A stretch of DNA of 64,000 nucleotides from Sphaerosporella brunnea (GCA_008704415.1 VXIS01000050.1:124001-188000); one strand, 5' to 3'. Shown: positions 1-11,123, counted from the first letter of the stretch. Program-made: numbers and translations. The notes: generated from the sequence alone by a model not told the origin.

Positions 1-3000
1 GGAAGGAGTTGATGGGAGAGGCATCCGTATTAGGAGCAGCGGGCACTGCCTATTAGAGCACCGCAGAGGAGGAGTAGGTGCTAAGAACAGAATAGTAGGC
101 AGCTGCACTACCAAAATTGATGGCTTCGGTCGCGCAAGCTAGCATAAAAATACACTCTCCATTATACATCTGATGATGAGGGTGAAGGGGTGGCCACGAT
201 GCTCCCGCAGTGAAGATCCCACGGGCAGCACCCAGCAACTGCAACTCTGCAGCACCCTGCTCTGGCGGAGCACTGCTCGAGATAGTTACTTGCACACATG
301 CGCTGATGAGATGCTGCACAAAGCAAAGGGGGGAGCGAGATGAGCTGCAGCCATCCTCCCGAGCGTGCATGCATGCCAGCAGACGATGGCTTTTTCTGCC
401 ATCCGCCGATTTAATATGCGACTCGTGCATCTCCGCATGGAGAGATCGATGGAGTAGGTGTGAAAGAGCCCGACCTCGAATTGGAAAGCAACCCCCAAAA
501 GGTGGTGATGGATTGGGAAGTGCACGATAAAAAAGGGGGGGGGGGTTGATGCACATTTGAAATATTTTCCCAAGCGTCTTAGTCTGGCCTGGCAAATTGT
601 CATCATCATCGTCAGGGCCAACTGTGGATACCTCTTGGAGCGTGAGTGCAAATTGGCCTTTGGGGCAATCGCGGGAGCCTGTGCGGTACAGGTCTGCTGT
701 TCTGAAACAAAATGCTGCCATGATCACCAACACGTCCACCGCCGTCATCGCCGCTACTTTTCTCCAGATTCCGCTGTCATCTCAACGCTTTCTGTTCCCC
801 TTTCCCCTTTCCATGCCAGCTGGATGCGTGTGATCGTGATGTGTACTGACACAGCAGACAACCAGCCTCAACGCAATCGGTTCCTGCGTCCGGAGCTACT
901 GTACGACCTAGCCCCACATCCTTCCAGCACACGCTGCACGATGCGCACATGGCAAGCAGCCCCGCCGAATGCTGTTACGACCGCCGTTTGGAAGCCGTAT
1001 GTGTGACTTATGCACTGTATGATGCGCATAGAGCACAGCGTGCATGGCGTGAGCCGCTGCTCTTTCGGTTCCCAGCTGCTCTGTTTCGGACGATTCGCAC
1101 ACAGGATCGATATCTGAAATCTGTTTCAAGCGACCCAGCAAACAGGCGGAGATCGCCGGCCCGGTGGACCCTGAAAAGCCACACAACTCGGAGGAGACTC
1201 AGACCTCGATACGCCAACATCCTCAAAATATCCACATACACACACACTCATACACGGCCTATCAAAGCGTTCTCGGTCCGTTGCGCCTCTTCTGCCGCCC
1301 GAGAGAACGGTCATTGCGAAAAAAAGGCCCGAGATGTACACCTAAGGGAATATAATTGCGAGGCTGCAGCCCGAGAAAAAGGCACCGACGGCATTGAAGA
1401 TCTCAATGGTTATGCATTGGGCGGCTGTCAAAGAGACCAACGCACATCCGCCGCGTCACTCGTCCTCGGTATTGGAATTCCGCTGTTGGTCCTGCTCATC
1501 GGATCGTACTGACTCACTTCCGGCCGACCTCGGCGCTTGTTCTTGTCGACTGCCGTGTATTCTACTCTGCTCTACTTCTGGTAGAATACGTCCGAGTGCT
1601 GCACAATGAAGCCCAGACTTCACCGATATCCACAAAGCCAGAACGTTGTCATCGGACCTATCGCTCCCATCGATATGGTAACAACACCGCAGGGCAGAGC
1701 GCCATCAATAAAGGGCCCGCCGAGGGGTGTATATACCGAGAACTCGCACTTCGGCATGTCTCGTTCGAGCTACACCATCCTACCACCTCTTCACTGGTCC
1801 ATCTTCAATGTTTTCCGAACCACGGAGCTTCACCCACACTCCAACTCACAACTTCCAGTATTTATGTACCGACCCCGAGGTCCTTGAATATCACTCTCGG
1901 GGTGCTAGCCGTTTTCAACAATGGTTACATAACCACAGTATACGCAATGGGAGTTGGTTTTGGAGCACTGCTCCATTTAACTATCACGAACACCAGGGCC
2001 ATATTTTGGGATTTCCCTGTCCGGAAAAACTGAGCTTGGTATGTAGTCCTTCTGCCTAAGCTCATTCGCTTAGATTATCTCTTTGCTCGCCACGACAACA
2101 TACCAAAGCAACCTCGAATGTACTAGTACACCTCAAGTCAGGCGGAAAGCAGCAAAAGATGCGGTCCAACCTAAAGATACGGGTAGGGCATGTTTTCACG
2201 TGCTGCCTGGGCGTTTGCCAATGACCACGCACTGCTATTGGAGGCCTATATAACCAATAATTTATGAGGGCCGTTCCATGGGAACGTACTCCGTCTTCGT
2301 GAGATCCGTTGTTGTTCGTGATGACCGAGAATTATCGACTCTTCGATATATATCACCCTTTTTGGACATTGCCCCCCTCTCCCCCCCCATTTTTTTTTTT
2401 GAGCAAAAACTTGCAATTTGTTCCTGCGGGAACACAATTCCCGTGTTTTTCATGGTTCCATGACCGTAGCGTTCACCCTAATTTTAAAGTATTGTTGGGC
2501 ATAGGACCGAGTGATATCTACGGACAAAGAGCCGCAACTCTCCATACCTGTATCATATGAGTGACAATATGAGTGATGAAACACACGGACTCCAAGCAAC
2601 CTGGAAACGTCGAGGGCTTGACCGTTATCTGCCCCTGCACCTTCCCGCTCCCGTGGCTGACCCACCTGCAAGGCTGCCTACATCGCATCACAACTCGGAC
2701 GGCAGTGTATAAAAGCAAAGTCCAATGATCAAACGGTGTATATGCTTTATCAGGAGCTAAATAAAAAAAAAGCAACCGTATTCTTACAACCGTCATCTTC
2801 CCGAAGGCGCCCGCATTTCGCAATCCACAGCAAAAACAGAAGAGTAAAGCAAGCAAATGAAAAACAAGAATAATAGATGAAAAAATGGCACGCAAAAACA
2901 CCAAGTGGGACAAAGAAAAGTGACAGAATGAAACAGTCAGGAAACAGAAAAAAAATGGACATCCAGGCTTGGTCATCACGGAAAATAAAAACCCGACGAC

Positions 3001-3050
3001 TCCTGCAACTACACTCTACCTATGAACTATCAATTCCGATTGTCATAAAA
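1..3050. other. Intergenic, no supported gene
   Basis: Open frames of 60-230 codons exist on both strands but overlap each other, have no recognisable domain and lack a consistent exon structure. Visible landmarks are a G homopolymer near 535-546, a CA-type microsatellite near 1235-1255, a small hairpin near 1556-1588 (arms GTATTCTAC and GTAGAATAC), and an A/T-rich stretch near 2750-3000. The last part is downstream sequence of the minus-strand ypt7 gene. Confidence 0.5.
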
Positions 3051-3918
3051 CTAGCATGCGCAGCCGCTCGGCTCATTGTCAAGGTGAATGTTGATCGGGT
3101 CCTGGAAATCGCCTGTGAATTCCTCGCTCTCTTCCTGTGCCAGCGCGTTCCTCGCGATTACTATTCACCCATCAGCACTATTCCCACGTGGACCGCCACC
3201 GCCTTTGCTTCTCCCTGCGTCGCATACCTTCAAACGCCTGCTCCACATTTATCGCCTCTTTGGCACTCGTCTCGAAATAAGGAATGCCGCCCTTGCTCTG
3301 GCAAAACGCCATTGCGCGTTTTTGCGAGATAGCCCGTTTCTTCTCCTCGACATCGATCTTGTTCCCCAGCACCACAAAGGGAAAACTGTCCGGGTCGCGT
3401 GGGGACGCCTGGATCAGGAACTCGTCGCGCCAGCTATCGAGCGTGTCGAACGACTTGCTGTTGTTGACATCATAAACTAACACGCAGCAGTCGGCGCCGC
3501 GATAGAATGCTACTCCCAGGGACTGGAAACGTTCTTGGCCGGCAGTATCCCAGAGCTGCTTCCGTATTAGCCCGGGGTCTCGGATGTGGATGGATGGCAG
3601 GGGGGAAAGGACCTGCATGGTCACGAGCCGATCGTCGACTAACACCTCTTTCGTGAGAAAGTCGGCGCCGATGGTTGCTTTGTAGCTGGCGCTGAACTTC
3701 TTGTTGACCTATTATGCGGATGATGAGCACGTGGAGCTCAGGGACGGTGCGAGAGAGGGAAAGTGCACATATTGGTTCATGAGGGAGGTCTTGCCGACGC
3801 CGCTGTCGCCGAGGATGATGACCTGCGTCCAAAGCTAGTTAGTGCCGGCTCGAAGAAAGGGTAGCGCGTAAAAAGAGGGGAAAGGCACCTTGAGCATAAC
3901 CTTCTTGCGGGAAGACAT
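3051..3918 (-). CDS. ypt7: Rab7-family small GTPase Ypt7 (5 exons, 205 aa)
   Basis: This is a small GTPase that drives homotypic vacuole fusion and late endosome-vacuole and autophagosome-vacuole fusion through the HOPS tether, on the cytosolic face of the vacuole. The protein starts [10 protein letters not shown] and shows the P-loop GDSGVGKTS, the switch II motif [13 protein letters not shown], the guanine motifs GNKID and ETSAKE, and a C-terminal CAC prenylation motif followed directly by TAG at 3051-3053. Introns on the minus strand are read at 3823-3888, 3709-3768, 3556-3612 and 3161-3227. The five exons sum to 618 nt, exactly 205 residues, the normal length for Ypt7. The Rab7-typical [19 protein letters not shown] segment separates it from other Rabs. 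thg1 follows on the same strand about 690 bp upstream with no overlap. Confidence 0.96.
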
Positions 3919-4610
3919 TTTGTGGATTTGGTGGATGTTTGGTTGTTGGGGAAGGGGAAGTCGGGGGTGCTCGAGAAGTGGAGGCTGGGGGACGGCGATG
4001 ACGTTGGGTTGGCGTTTGGAGCGTTACACGTAAAGAGAGGTCGTTAGGCGAGTCGTCGCAAAAGCAAAGGCCCGGTGTGGTGGAAGAGAAAATACGAGGG
4101 CGTGGGTCGTGAAGTCTTTGTTATTTAAATCAACGTGCGGAGAAGAAGGAAGAGGAGGAGGTGGTGGTGGTGGGTTTGGTTTGGAGTGGTGTCTTTCCAG
4201 ACTTTGTATCACGGCCCTGCTGCTGGAGCTTGTCACGCAGGCCAACTCCCGCGCAGTGAATTACTTGTCTGGGCTCTTGGCTCGCAGGGCCGAGTGACTA
4301 AGCCCGTGGGTGAGAACTGATACGTAATGACCCCTGGAGCTGGCCATCTGGCGAAATCACTGAGCCGCAGAGGCAAAGTCACTAAGCCACGTCCCTTTCT
4401 CGCGAGAAAATGCGGTATCTGGCTAGAGCGGATATTCAACTTCATGTAAGGCTTGCTATCTTCAAGGGCCTTTGTGTGCTGTTTGAGAGGTGAATTACTA
4501 CTCAGTCTTTGCCGGATACCTATTGTAGATCTAGAGTGGTACCGTCACAGTTTATCACGAACGGTGTCCCTCGCTGGATGAATCGTCGACGGATTCGTCT
4601 CCAATTTTTT
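3919..4610. other. Intergenic between ypt7 and thg1
   Basis: This holds the promoter and 5' leader of the minus-strand ypt7 and the 3' flank of thg1. A purine-rich GGAGG/GGTGG run lies near 4140-4180, which is pyrimidine-rich on the ypt7 strand. Short imperfect direct repeats of the type ACTAAGCCCGTGGG / ACTAAGCCACGTCC occur near 4298 and 4380. No gene is seen. Confidence 0.5.
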
Positions 4611-5586
4611 TTATTCTTTCGTCCCCGTCCCTCCCAAAATCCATGGCCTCTGTTCCCAGAAGGCATCCTTTATGACATCGCAAAAGCTGAGGGTTATTTT
4701 TGCCTTCCGCTGGGCTTTTTTTCTTTTCTCGAGCTGGGTCTTGCTGATCTGCTCGCCCGGCTGAGTTTCCGGCGGCGGCGGGATGGCGGTCTCGGCGTAA
4801 TCTCTGAACAAAACGCTACCTTTCTTGAAGATTTCGGGCTCGTTGTTGTAGTTGATACCGAATCTCGAGAACAAAATCTCGTGCTTATCCTTGGACAAGG
4901 TCTCGACCAGCTCCTTCTCCGCCTCGACGGCGGTCATGCCGCCGCGTTGTATCAGCGCCCAAAACGTAGTGTTGTACAAGTTATTGATGTGGGCGTCGAC
5001 CTGGCGCCAGGATATGTAGTCGCGCAGGTTACGGGTGGTGGGGTAGATGACGGCGCGGCCGTCGAAAGAGGGGAGGGGCGGGGAGAGGATAAAGCGTTCG
5101 CCCTGGAAGTGGGCGGGCCAGAGGTGGATGTAGTAGGCGGTGAAGAGGGAGGTGATCAAGGTGACGATTTTTGACTCGCGGCGGTCGAAAAGGTCCGTGT
5201 TGCGCCTGAGCACGAAGGAGTACTCGTCGCTGACGCCGAAGGCGAAGACGATCTCTGGCAGCTCCTGCATCACCGCTCGCGCCGCTTCGTTCATCAGGTT
5301 CAGCGCGCGCAGGTCGTTGGGCTTGGTGAAGTTGTAGCGTGCTGTAAATCTACAACCACGTCAGCGCACACAAAAACAAAAAAAGATTTGCAAGCGTTTT
5401 GATGAATGCGTGCAACGCACTCACTTGTGGAATCCTCGCCCGTCAATACGGATCACTATCCATGCGTTTGGCAGGAGTGTTTTGTGTTCCTCGAATGCGC
5501 GCACATATTCGTATCTGACATTTTTTGTCAGTGCTGGAGGGGCAGTGTAGCCGGAGGTCGGAGGTCGGATACTTGGAGTTTGCCAT
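4611..5586 (-). CDS. thg1: tRNA-His guanylyltransferase Thg1 (3 exons, 280 aa)
   Basis: The enzyme adds the essential G(-1) to the 5' end of tRNA-His by 3'-5' nucleotide addition, which histidyl-tRNA synthetase requires. The start MANSKYEYVRAFE emerges only after removing an intron at 5515-5572. Exon 2 carries the family metal-binding motif IVIRIDGRGFHKF, completed across the second intron (5350-5424). Exon 3 holds the second catalytic stretch FGVSDEYSFVLRR and the Thg1-typical segments SLFTAYY, FDGRAVIYPTTRNLRDYISWRQVDAHINNLYNT and the ILFSRFGINYNNEPEIFKKG region. Exons total 843 nt, in frame to TAA at 4611-4613. The C-terminal Lys/Arg-rich tail ends near the WILGG segment. Length and motif order are normal for a fungal Thg1. 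Confidence 0.95.
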
Positions 5587-5747
5587 GCTTTGACTGGGAA
5601 CGTGGTGCAACAGAACTGCGTCGGGTGATATGGGCGGGGAGGGTTTTGTGCTTTGCACACTACTAAGGGCGCGTTTGGAGATTGCTGTATGGTCGGCCGG
5701 CCTCTCCCAAACTCGCCTCCAGGATTACCTACACCGTAAACTTAACC

Positions 5748-6012
5748 TACTCACGCGGCCGGAATCATTGAAACTCACGTGCCGCGCAGGGTTAGGGTTA
5801 TATTTTAACGTGGGGGGTTGGTTCTGGGGGCTGATTTTTGGACACCAAAACAGGGTTTATTTCCCGTATTCTTCCTACTACATCAATTTGAATCAGATCG
5901 GTCGCGCTGTTGAGATAATTGGGGGGGGTCTCGAGCGGGGCGCTTTCGGGTAGAAAATATAACCCTAACCCTGCGCGGCACGTGGGTTTCAATGATTCCG
6001 GCCGCGTGAGTA
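5748..6012. mobile_element. 265-bp inverted-repeat MITE with telomere-like motif in its arms
   Basis: The left arm from 5748 (TACTCACGCGGCCGGAATCA...) and the right arm ending at 6012 (...CGCGTGAGTA) are complementary over about 55 bp with one mismatch near the CACGTG core. Each arm contains TTAGGGTTA or its complement, which resembles a telomere repeat but is only one and a half units. The ends fit a TA target duplication as in Tc1/mariner MITEs. However, near-identical 18-bp sequences (TACACCG[T/C]AAACTTAA[C/G]C) lie directly outside at 5730-5747 and 6011-6028, which would be an unusually long target duplication. The interior has no ORF. Confidence 0.85.
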
Positions 6013-7698
6013 CACCGCAAACTTAAGCTGCCAGGGGAACGGCGCCACTCGTGAAGTGCCAATCCCCTTCTCCGGCAGAGAATTCACGACACAAGTCAAA
6101 AAAAAGCGTTGACTAAGCCGTTGACAAGCACTAAAATTGTGGCTCTAAAAGGCCGAGGCGCCGCGGCGACGGAAACGACGATGCGACAGGGCGGCGAGGC
6201 GCTGAGCAACGCCCCGGAGACGGGATGCCTACATGCCGCACTCCCGGAGATCCGTGGGATTCCTAGGGAGCCCGATGCCTACAGGCCGTGGCCCTATGGC
6301 GACGAAGAGCACCCGAGGAAGCAGTATGCCTATACCGGGCGCTTCCGGCTCCCAGTATGACCGAAGAGCACCCGATAACTATGTGCCATTGGTACTTGGG
6401 TTCTGCTATTTAATGAAGGATGCGGCGACCGGAGACTGTGCGGCGGCGACATCATCCACGTGGCGTATTTATGTATGGTGTGGACCCTGAGCAGCCGTGC
6501 CGGTTGGTAGGTGGACCGACGGGAGGCCGACCGGAGCTGAAGGGGAGGAGCCGATCGTGGAATGACGAAACTGGGATCCGGGTGGCGATGCTCAACTCCA
6601 TGAACTCGCGATACCAGAGCGAATACAGATATCACGAAGATGAGGTTTTCAAACCATTCTACCGCCGCAGTGGTGAGTGACGGTATGGTCATGCCAGAGT
6701 TGGGATTCAGATTCGATCGCAGAAGCCGAATCCATCCTCCCCTGGGCGTGCGCATAGCGTACCCGCATGCGCACCTGCGGCCCTCCGGCCGGCCTGCCAG
6801 TGAGGCGATGGTGGCCAACGGGAGCCTGCGAGATGAAGCCCAGTTATGAGAACCTGACGGTCACCCATCCTGCCGGGTGAGCTGATCAACAGGCAGCAAT
6901 TAAAAACAGTTCGGAAGTCGAGACCGAGGTTGAGGGTTGGATATTTTTTGGGATTGGAAGAGGGAGTTTTTGATTGTTTGTAACCGGCCACGAGCGCCCG
7001 ACGGAACTCTTTTCAAGTCGGTATCTTTTGTTGCAGGATATTTTTTTTTATGGCAAACTTTCCAGAGGTCACCCATTGTTGCCCTCTCGCGCGCGCCCAC
7101 GGGCAACCAGACCCAGGACTCCCCACCGCACCTGCAGAGACCGCCGATAAGGTTGGTGGGCGGCCGAAGGTGGTGTACTAGATATTTCATGGCCGCAAGC
7201 GGCCGAATACATGATTGAACAAATCCCTAGGCGCCCTCCTGCACCGCGCGTGGCGCCTTCAGAGTAACAAGAAGACGTCCCATATTAGCCGTGGAAAATG
7301 TACTATAGATACCCGATGTGGTATATCGCTGTACAGCGGTCTCCCCCAAAGATATACCGGATCTGGCTAGTATTTTTTCCATAAAAGTTCCTGGTTGGCC
7401 AAGGGGACAGAAAGCGTACGACAGCCAACTCTACTTCCTCAAGCGCCCAGTATAATTTACAAATTGAGAATTGCTGTTTCAGTGTCCTCCGACATCACGG
7501 TCCGCAGTCCACGGCCCCACCTTATTCGTTTGCCAGCCAGTGCCTCGTTGAATCGCGCAACCATTCGATCACGCGTCAAGCCGCCCGCCGAAATACCCTC
7601 ACACTCCGGTCCATTGAAATCACCCGACAGGAGTGCGATCGTCCTCCGACCCAACTCCATTCAAACCGACTTACTTCATCGTCACCGTCTATTTCGCC
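6013..7698. other. GC-rich stretch with overlapping short ORFs, no assigned gene
   Basis: Between the MITE and the 7699 ORF several frames of 60-160 codons are open on both strands, for example plus 6233-6490 and 6420-6680, and minus 6330-6818. None carries a recognisable domain. Within 6220-6390 there are short internal repeats (ATGCCTACA.GCCG and CGAAGAGCACCCGA, each at least twice), suggesting decayed repetitive coding sequence. From about 7380 the sequence becomes the pyrimidine-rich leader of the gene at 7699. Confidence 0.4.
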
Positions 7699-8196
7699 AT
7701 GGCACCTGGTAAAGGAAACAAAAGAATCCAACAATTGCGGGCTGCGAGAGAAGCAAAGCGACTAAAGAGAGAAAAGGCGAAGCAGCAAGAAGGCTTAGCT
7801 GTAGGGCTGTCTGATGAGCTTCATTCTCGAGTGAATGCTGAGGAGGAGGAGGAGGAGGAGAACTCAGAGTCTGAGGATAAGCAAAGTATCAAAAAGGAGG
7901 AGCAACAATATGAGTCCACCGATGCTCGGGACTCTACGAAGACCCCTATTGAAAGCAAGAGCTGTGCTTTCGAAACCTTGATGACGAAGAGCAGGAAGCT
8001 CGGATTCGATGCCTTTGAGGACAACTCGGCTTCTTTAAACTACCAGCGAGGCCCCGAGCCTTCAGACAGAACACTACAGCGGAAGTTTAAGGATGCCCAG
8101 AAGTTGAAAGAGGCAGCTAGAAATACTCGCACCCTGGAGGCATATTTTGCACGGCCGGGTGGAAAGAAGGCCAATGCTGCAGAGAAGGGGCAGTAG
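7699..8196 (+). CDS. Hypothetical highly charged protein (165 aa)
   Basis: This is a single open exon with a good start context (GCCATGGCA). The N-terminus MAPGKGNKRIQQLRAAREAK and the next 25 residues are Lys/Arg-rich and helical, followed by a poly-Glu run (about residues 52-60), a Ser/Glu/Lys linker, and a C-terminal segment with SLNYQRGPEPSDRTLQRKF and RTLEAYF. I do not recognise a named family. The charged head plus the 'RTLxxYF' tail resembles N-terminal pieces of transposon-encoded proteins in fungi, but that is a guess. It lies immediately upstream of a repeat-dense region, which fits either a mobile-element remnant or a lineage-specific gene. Confidence 0.55.
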   Translation: MAPGKGNKRIQQLRAAREAKRLKREKAKQQEGLAVGLSDELHSRVNAEEEEEEENSESEDKQSIKKEEQQYESTDARDSTKTPIESKSCAFETLMTKSRKLGFDAFEDNSASLNYQRGPEPSDRTLQRKFKDAQKLKEAARNTRTLEAYFARPGGKKANAAEKGQ

Positions 8197-8410
8197 TTGC
8201 AAGACAACAGCTTGTTCAAGCACATAATCAATTTTTTTTATTTATTGTGTTGACGTCGCCCTACTTCCGACGATGAACGTTGCCGTTCTGGCGCTCAACC
8301 CGTGCTTCGATACACCTGTTGCTTCCGTGCGGTTGCTTCATACCGAACTTCTCCATTTCTTCATCCACGAACGCCTTCAGCTGCCCGGCCATACAGCGAA
8401 AATGTCTTGC

Positions 8411-9052
8411 ACGCATTCCTAATGCGTCAAAAATGTATGAAATGGCTATCTGAGAGAAATGAGTGAGATAAGAGTGGATTATGAGTGAATTATGCGTGAC
8501 CAATGCGTGACCAATGCGTGAATTATGCGTTGATCAGCCAAGTACCGGATCTACTCGACAATGTGCCGGGAATCTGGGAGCGGGAGCGGGACGAGCCGGG
8601 TGGCAAATATAAAAGTATATTTTGTGGTAAATCAACTTGAAGCTTGCAAGGTTGATGCGATGATGGAATCACCCACCACCACCACCGCCGAATCGCCACA
8701 AAGAGGTCAATTTTATTTTTTTCGGGCCGCTCCTTCCCGAGATTTCCAGATTCCCGGCGTGTCCGTATTGTCGAGTAGATCCGGTATTATGCGTCAAGCA
8801 CACATCAACAGACGTCTTTCACTCATTAATGTTTTATACTGGACAACGTTATATATGCGTGAAATGGTACATAACACAAATATCGTACTATCATCATTTG
8901 ACGCTCTGTTTGCCAGTGCGGTTCTATTGACGATTGCCAATTTTCCCTCAAATGACGAGAAACGGTGTTTTAAGTTAATGCGTGGTCAATGTTTTAAAAA
9001 TGCGTCAAATTTGTGATGACGTGGTTCACGCATTAAAAAACGTGAATTACGT
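8411..9052. repeat. Degenerate repeat region built on ATGCGT(G/C)A motifs
   Basis: About ten copies of ATGCGTGA or ATGCGTCA (or the complement) are scattered here. The densest group is four near-tandem copies at about 8491-8530. The region begins with ACGCATTCCTAATGCGT, itself an inverted repeat, and ends with TTCACGCATTAAAAAACGTG. It is AT-richer than its neighbours and interrupted by the MITE at 8543-8786. It is probably the eroded subterminal repeat region of an older element. The ORF inside it on the plus strand (8561-9016) spans the MITE boundary and is not credible as a gene. Confidence 0.6.
8543..8786. mobile_element. 244-bp Tc1/mariner-type MITE (TA target site)
   Basis: Terminal inverted repeats of about 20 bp are exact: TACCGGATCTACTCGACAAT at 8543 and its complement ending at 8786. 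The complementarity then continues imperfectly through the GGGAATCTGG region. TA dinucleotides at both ends fit a TA target duplication. The interior contains a short (CCA)n-like run and no ORF. It sits inside the ATGCGT repeat region, so it inserted after that region formed. Confidence 0.85.
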
Positions 9053-9138
9053 TATGCTTGTATGAGCGGGCTGGCTTCAAGGGGCAGGATATATGACCGC
9101 CACCTTGAGATCGTTCATTCTGTATCACTGTCTTAAAC

Positions 9139-10767
9139 TTACAAGAGTCTCTTGGAAAGGTCAACAACGAGCTGGAGCTTCTTCTTCATGTCGTCATGAC
9201 CCAAAAGATTACCTTCCTCGTGGGAGGCGAATCTGTGTTCTGTAAGCAAAAAATCCGAGAAAATAAAAAGGTCTGGAGTGCTCACCCGCACTGAGGAGAG
9301 ACGCAGATGCGGTTCAGGGCCTCCTGCTCGGACTCTCCGGACCCAGAAGCCATGATCTTAGCGGCCTCACGGACACGTCTCTCCAACGCATCAATGTTCT
9401 CCAGCTCGGGGAACTTAGAAGTGATTACCCCAAGAACAACAGATTTATTCTTAGGAAGCTCTTTGAGGGGCTCGAAAGTACCGCATCGGTCGGTATCGTA
9501 CTCCAGGTAGTAGGTGTCGACGTTTATCTCGTTGAAGAGCTTAACGGCGATGTGCTCATAACCTCCCTGGGAGAAGTGGATGGAGTGACGGAAGTTCCCT
9601 CTGCACAGGTGGAGTCCGACAACCAATTCGGGGCACTTCTCAGCACGGTCACGCAGGCAGTTGTTGTACAGGCGGATGTAGGCCTTTCCTATTGTTAGCT
9701 CAGTCCAAAAGCCGTTAAATCAGAGGTTTCTTACATCGAGTCTGGCAGCGGGGTCTTCACCGTCCACCTTCATGCCCTCCAGCATAGACTCGTCGCAGAA
9801 GTCTGAAAAACTCTATTAGAGGGTCTGCGATACCACACAACACTTGGTGGTCTTACACGCCAACAGAGGGTCGTCGATTTGGACATTGCGACATCCAGCG
9901 TTATATAGGATCTCAAGCTCAGTGCGGTAGGCAGCAGCGATGTCGTCGAAGTGCTCCTCATCGTTGCTGTAAGCGTCCTTGCTGTATGCGTACTGGCCTG
10001 GGGGTCAATTAAATCAGCCCGACCCTGCCTGCGCTTTGGAGCCCATGCTTAAAACCTACCGTGGCGCAGATGGAACCACTCAGGAGCGGCCAGAGTCATC
10101 TTGATGTTCTTAAACTCCTCCGGCTCGACGAATTTCTTCATCTCCTCGAACTGCGGAAGGTATCCACTCTTGACATGCTTGATCTTGCTGGTGCAAAGCG
10201 TGGTGGCAGCGGGCTTGGTGTTCTCGGCCAGGAAGGCACTGATGTCGGGAACGTACAGCTAAGGTTGAACGCATCAGTCGCTGAAAATATGGACTTCCCA
10301 GGCCGCCATTGGGCGCACTCACCTTGAAGATCTCACGGGGAGGGTGCTCGATCTCTGTAAAAAAATCAATACCAACCGGAGGACTAGGAGGGAAATCAAT
10401 CCTCACCCTCGAAGCCCTGGAGGTGGTCAAAGAAGCCATCATAGAACCTTTTATATATCAGCGACTTTGCCTGGCAGAAACAATGGCGTGGGTATTACAT
10501 GTGACGTCTGCAGCCATATTAGCATCAAAAAAACAACCAGCGCAGGTGGAGCTCATACCTGTATTCTCCATCGGTAAGGCCCTTCAATCCTACTTCCTTC
10601 TGTATTTTGACCGCCTCGGCGATTGCCTTGTCCTCCAGTTCCTTCAGCTGCTCGGCGGTAACCTCCTTCTTGTCGAACTGCTTGCGGGCAGCCAGAAGGT
10701 AGTCAGGGCGGAGCATCGAGCCCAAGTGCTCGGCTCTGAATGGAGGGTTGATCTTGCAGGTGGACAT
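9139..10767 (-). CDS. MetE-like (cobalamin-independent methionine synthase superfamily) protein, 8 exons, 393 aa
   Basis: It is a TIM-barrel protein of the methionine-synthase C-domain (PF01717) type, close to the bacterial YxjG/YxjH group and lacking the N-terminal MetE half. Probable work is a zinc-dependent methyl transfer to a thiol; the true substrate is unknown. Exon 1 gives MSTCKINPPFRAEHLGSMLR and ends at TDGEYR. Later exons give GCRNVQIDDPLLAYFCDE, the zinc-ligand region GLHLCRGNF and the late Cys in SPQCGFASHEEGN. Exons on the minus strand are 10767-10559, 10447-10407, 10354-10323, 10258-10060, 9997-9857, 9802-9735, 9683-9286 and 9232-9139, summing to 1182 nt. The stop TAA lies inside a GTAAGT that could also be a splice donor, so a longer C-terminus is possible. 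Eight exons is a lot for such a gene. Confidence 0.9.
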
Positions 10768-11123
10768 TGTGACTTCGGTGGTAAGTTCTGTGCAGAGTGG
10801 GACGGAATTGGGAGCAATCCAGGAGCTTTTTCAGATATCACTGGGGGGGGGGGGGGAGGTCAAAAGATATATCAGCTCGGAGTCCACAAGCCGTTTGCGA
10901 TCACCTATCCCGAATTCGGGGTAGAGGCGTGCATTATCTTCCTCACTAAAGCATTGCATTCACCGAGACTCCACAAAGCTGGGGAAGGAGCTGCGGTTGT
11001 CATCTTCTTGTCAGCGATGCGCATCGGGATCGGCGAACGCACTGCAGTTCACCCGGTTGGTTTGCAGAGCGGTTTTCCCCTGACAATTTCCATGCCCGAA
11101 CATTGCCCGCTGGTCAATTAGTT
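10768..11123. other. Promoter-side intergenic of the MetE-like gene
   Basis: This is the region upstream of the minus-strand start at 10767. It contains a G run near 10843-10857. The plus-strand open frame that covers it is an extension of antisense reading through the MetE-like gene and is not counted as a gene. Confidence 0.5.

Noticed and set aside
949..1512. 187-codon plus frame with a hydrophobic C-terminal end
   Set aside because: The hydrophobic tail is attractive, but the rest is Arg/Ser-rich with no family resemblance and overlaps several minus-strand frames.
10309..11121. 270-codon plus-strand frame
   Set aside because: Mostly antisense to the MetE-like gene, whose exons and motifs are clear; no domain of its own.
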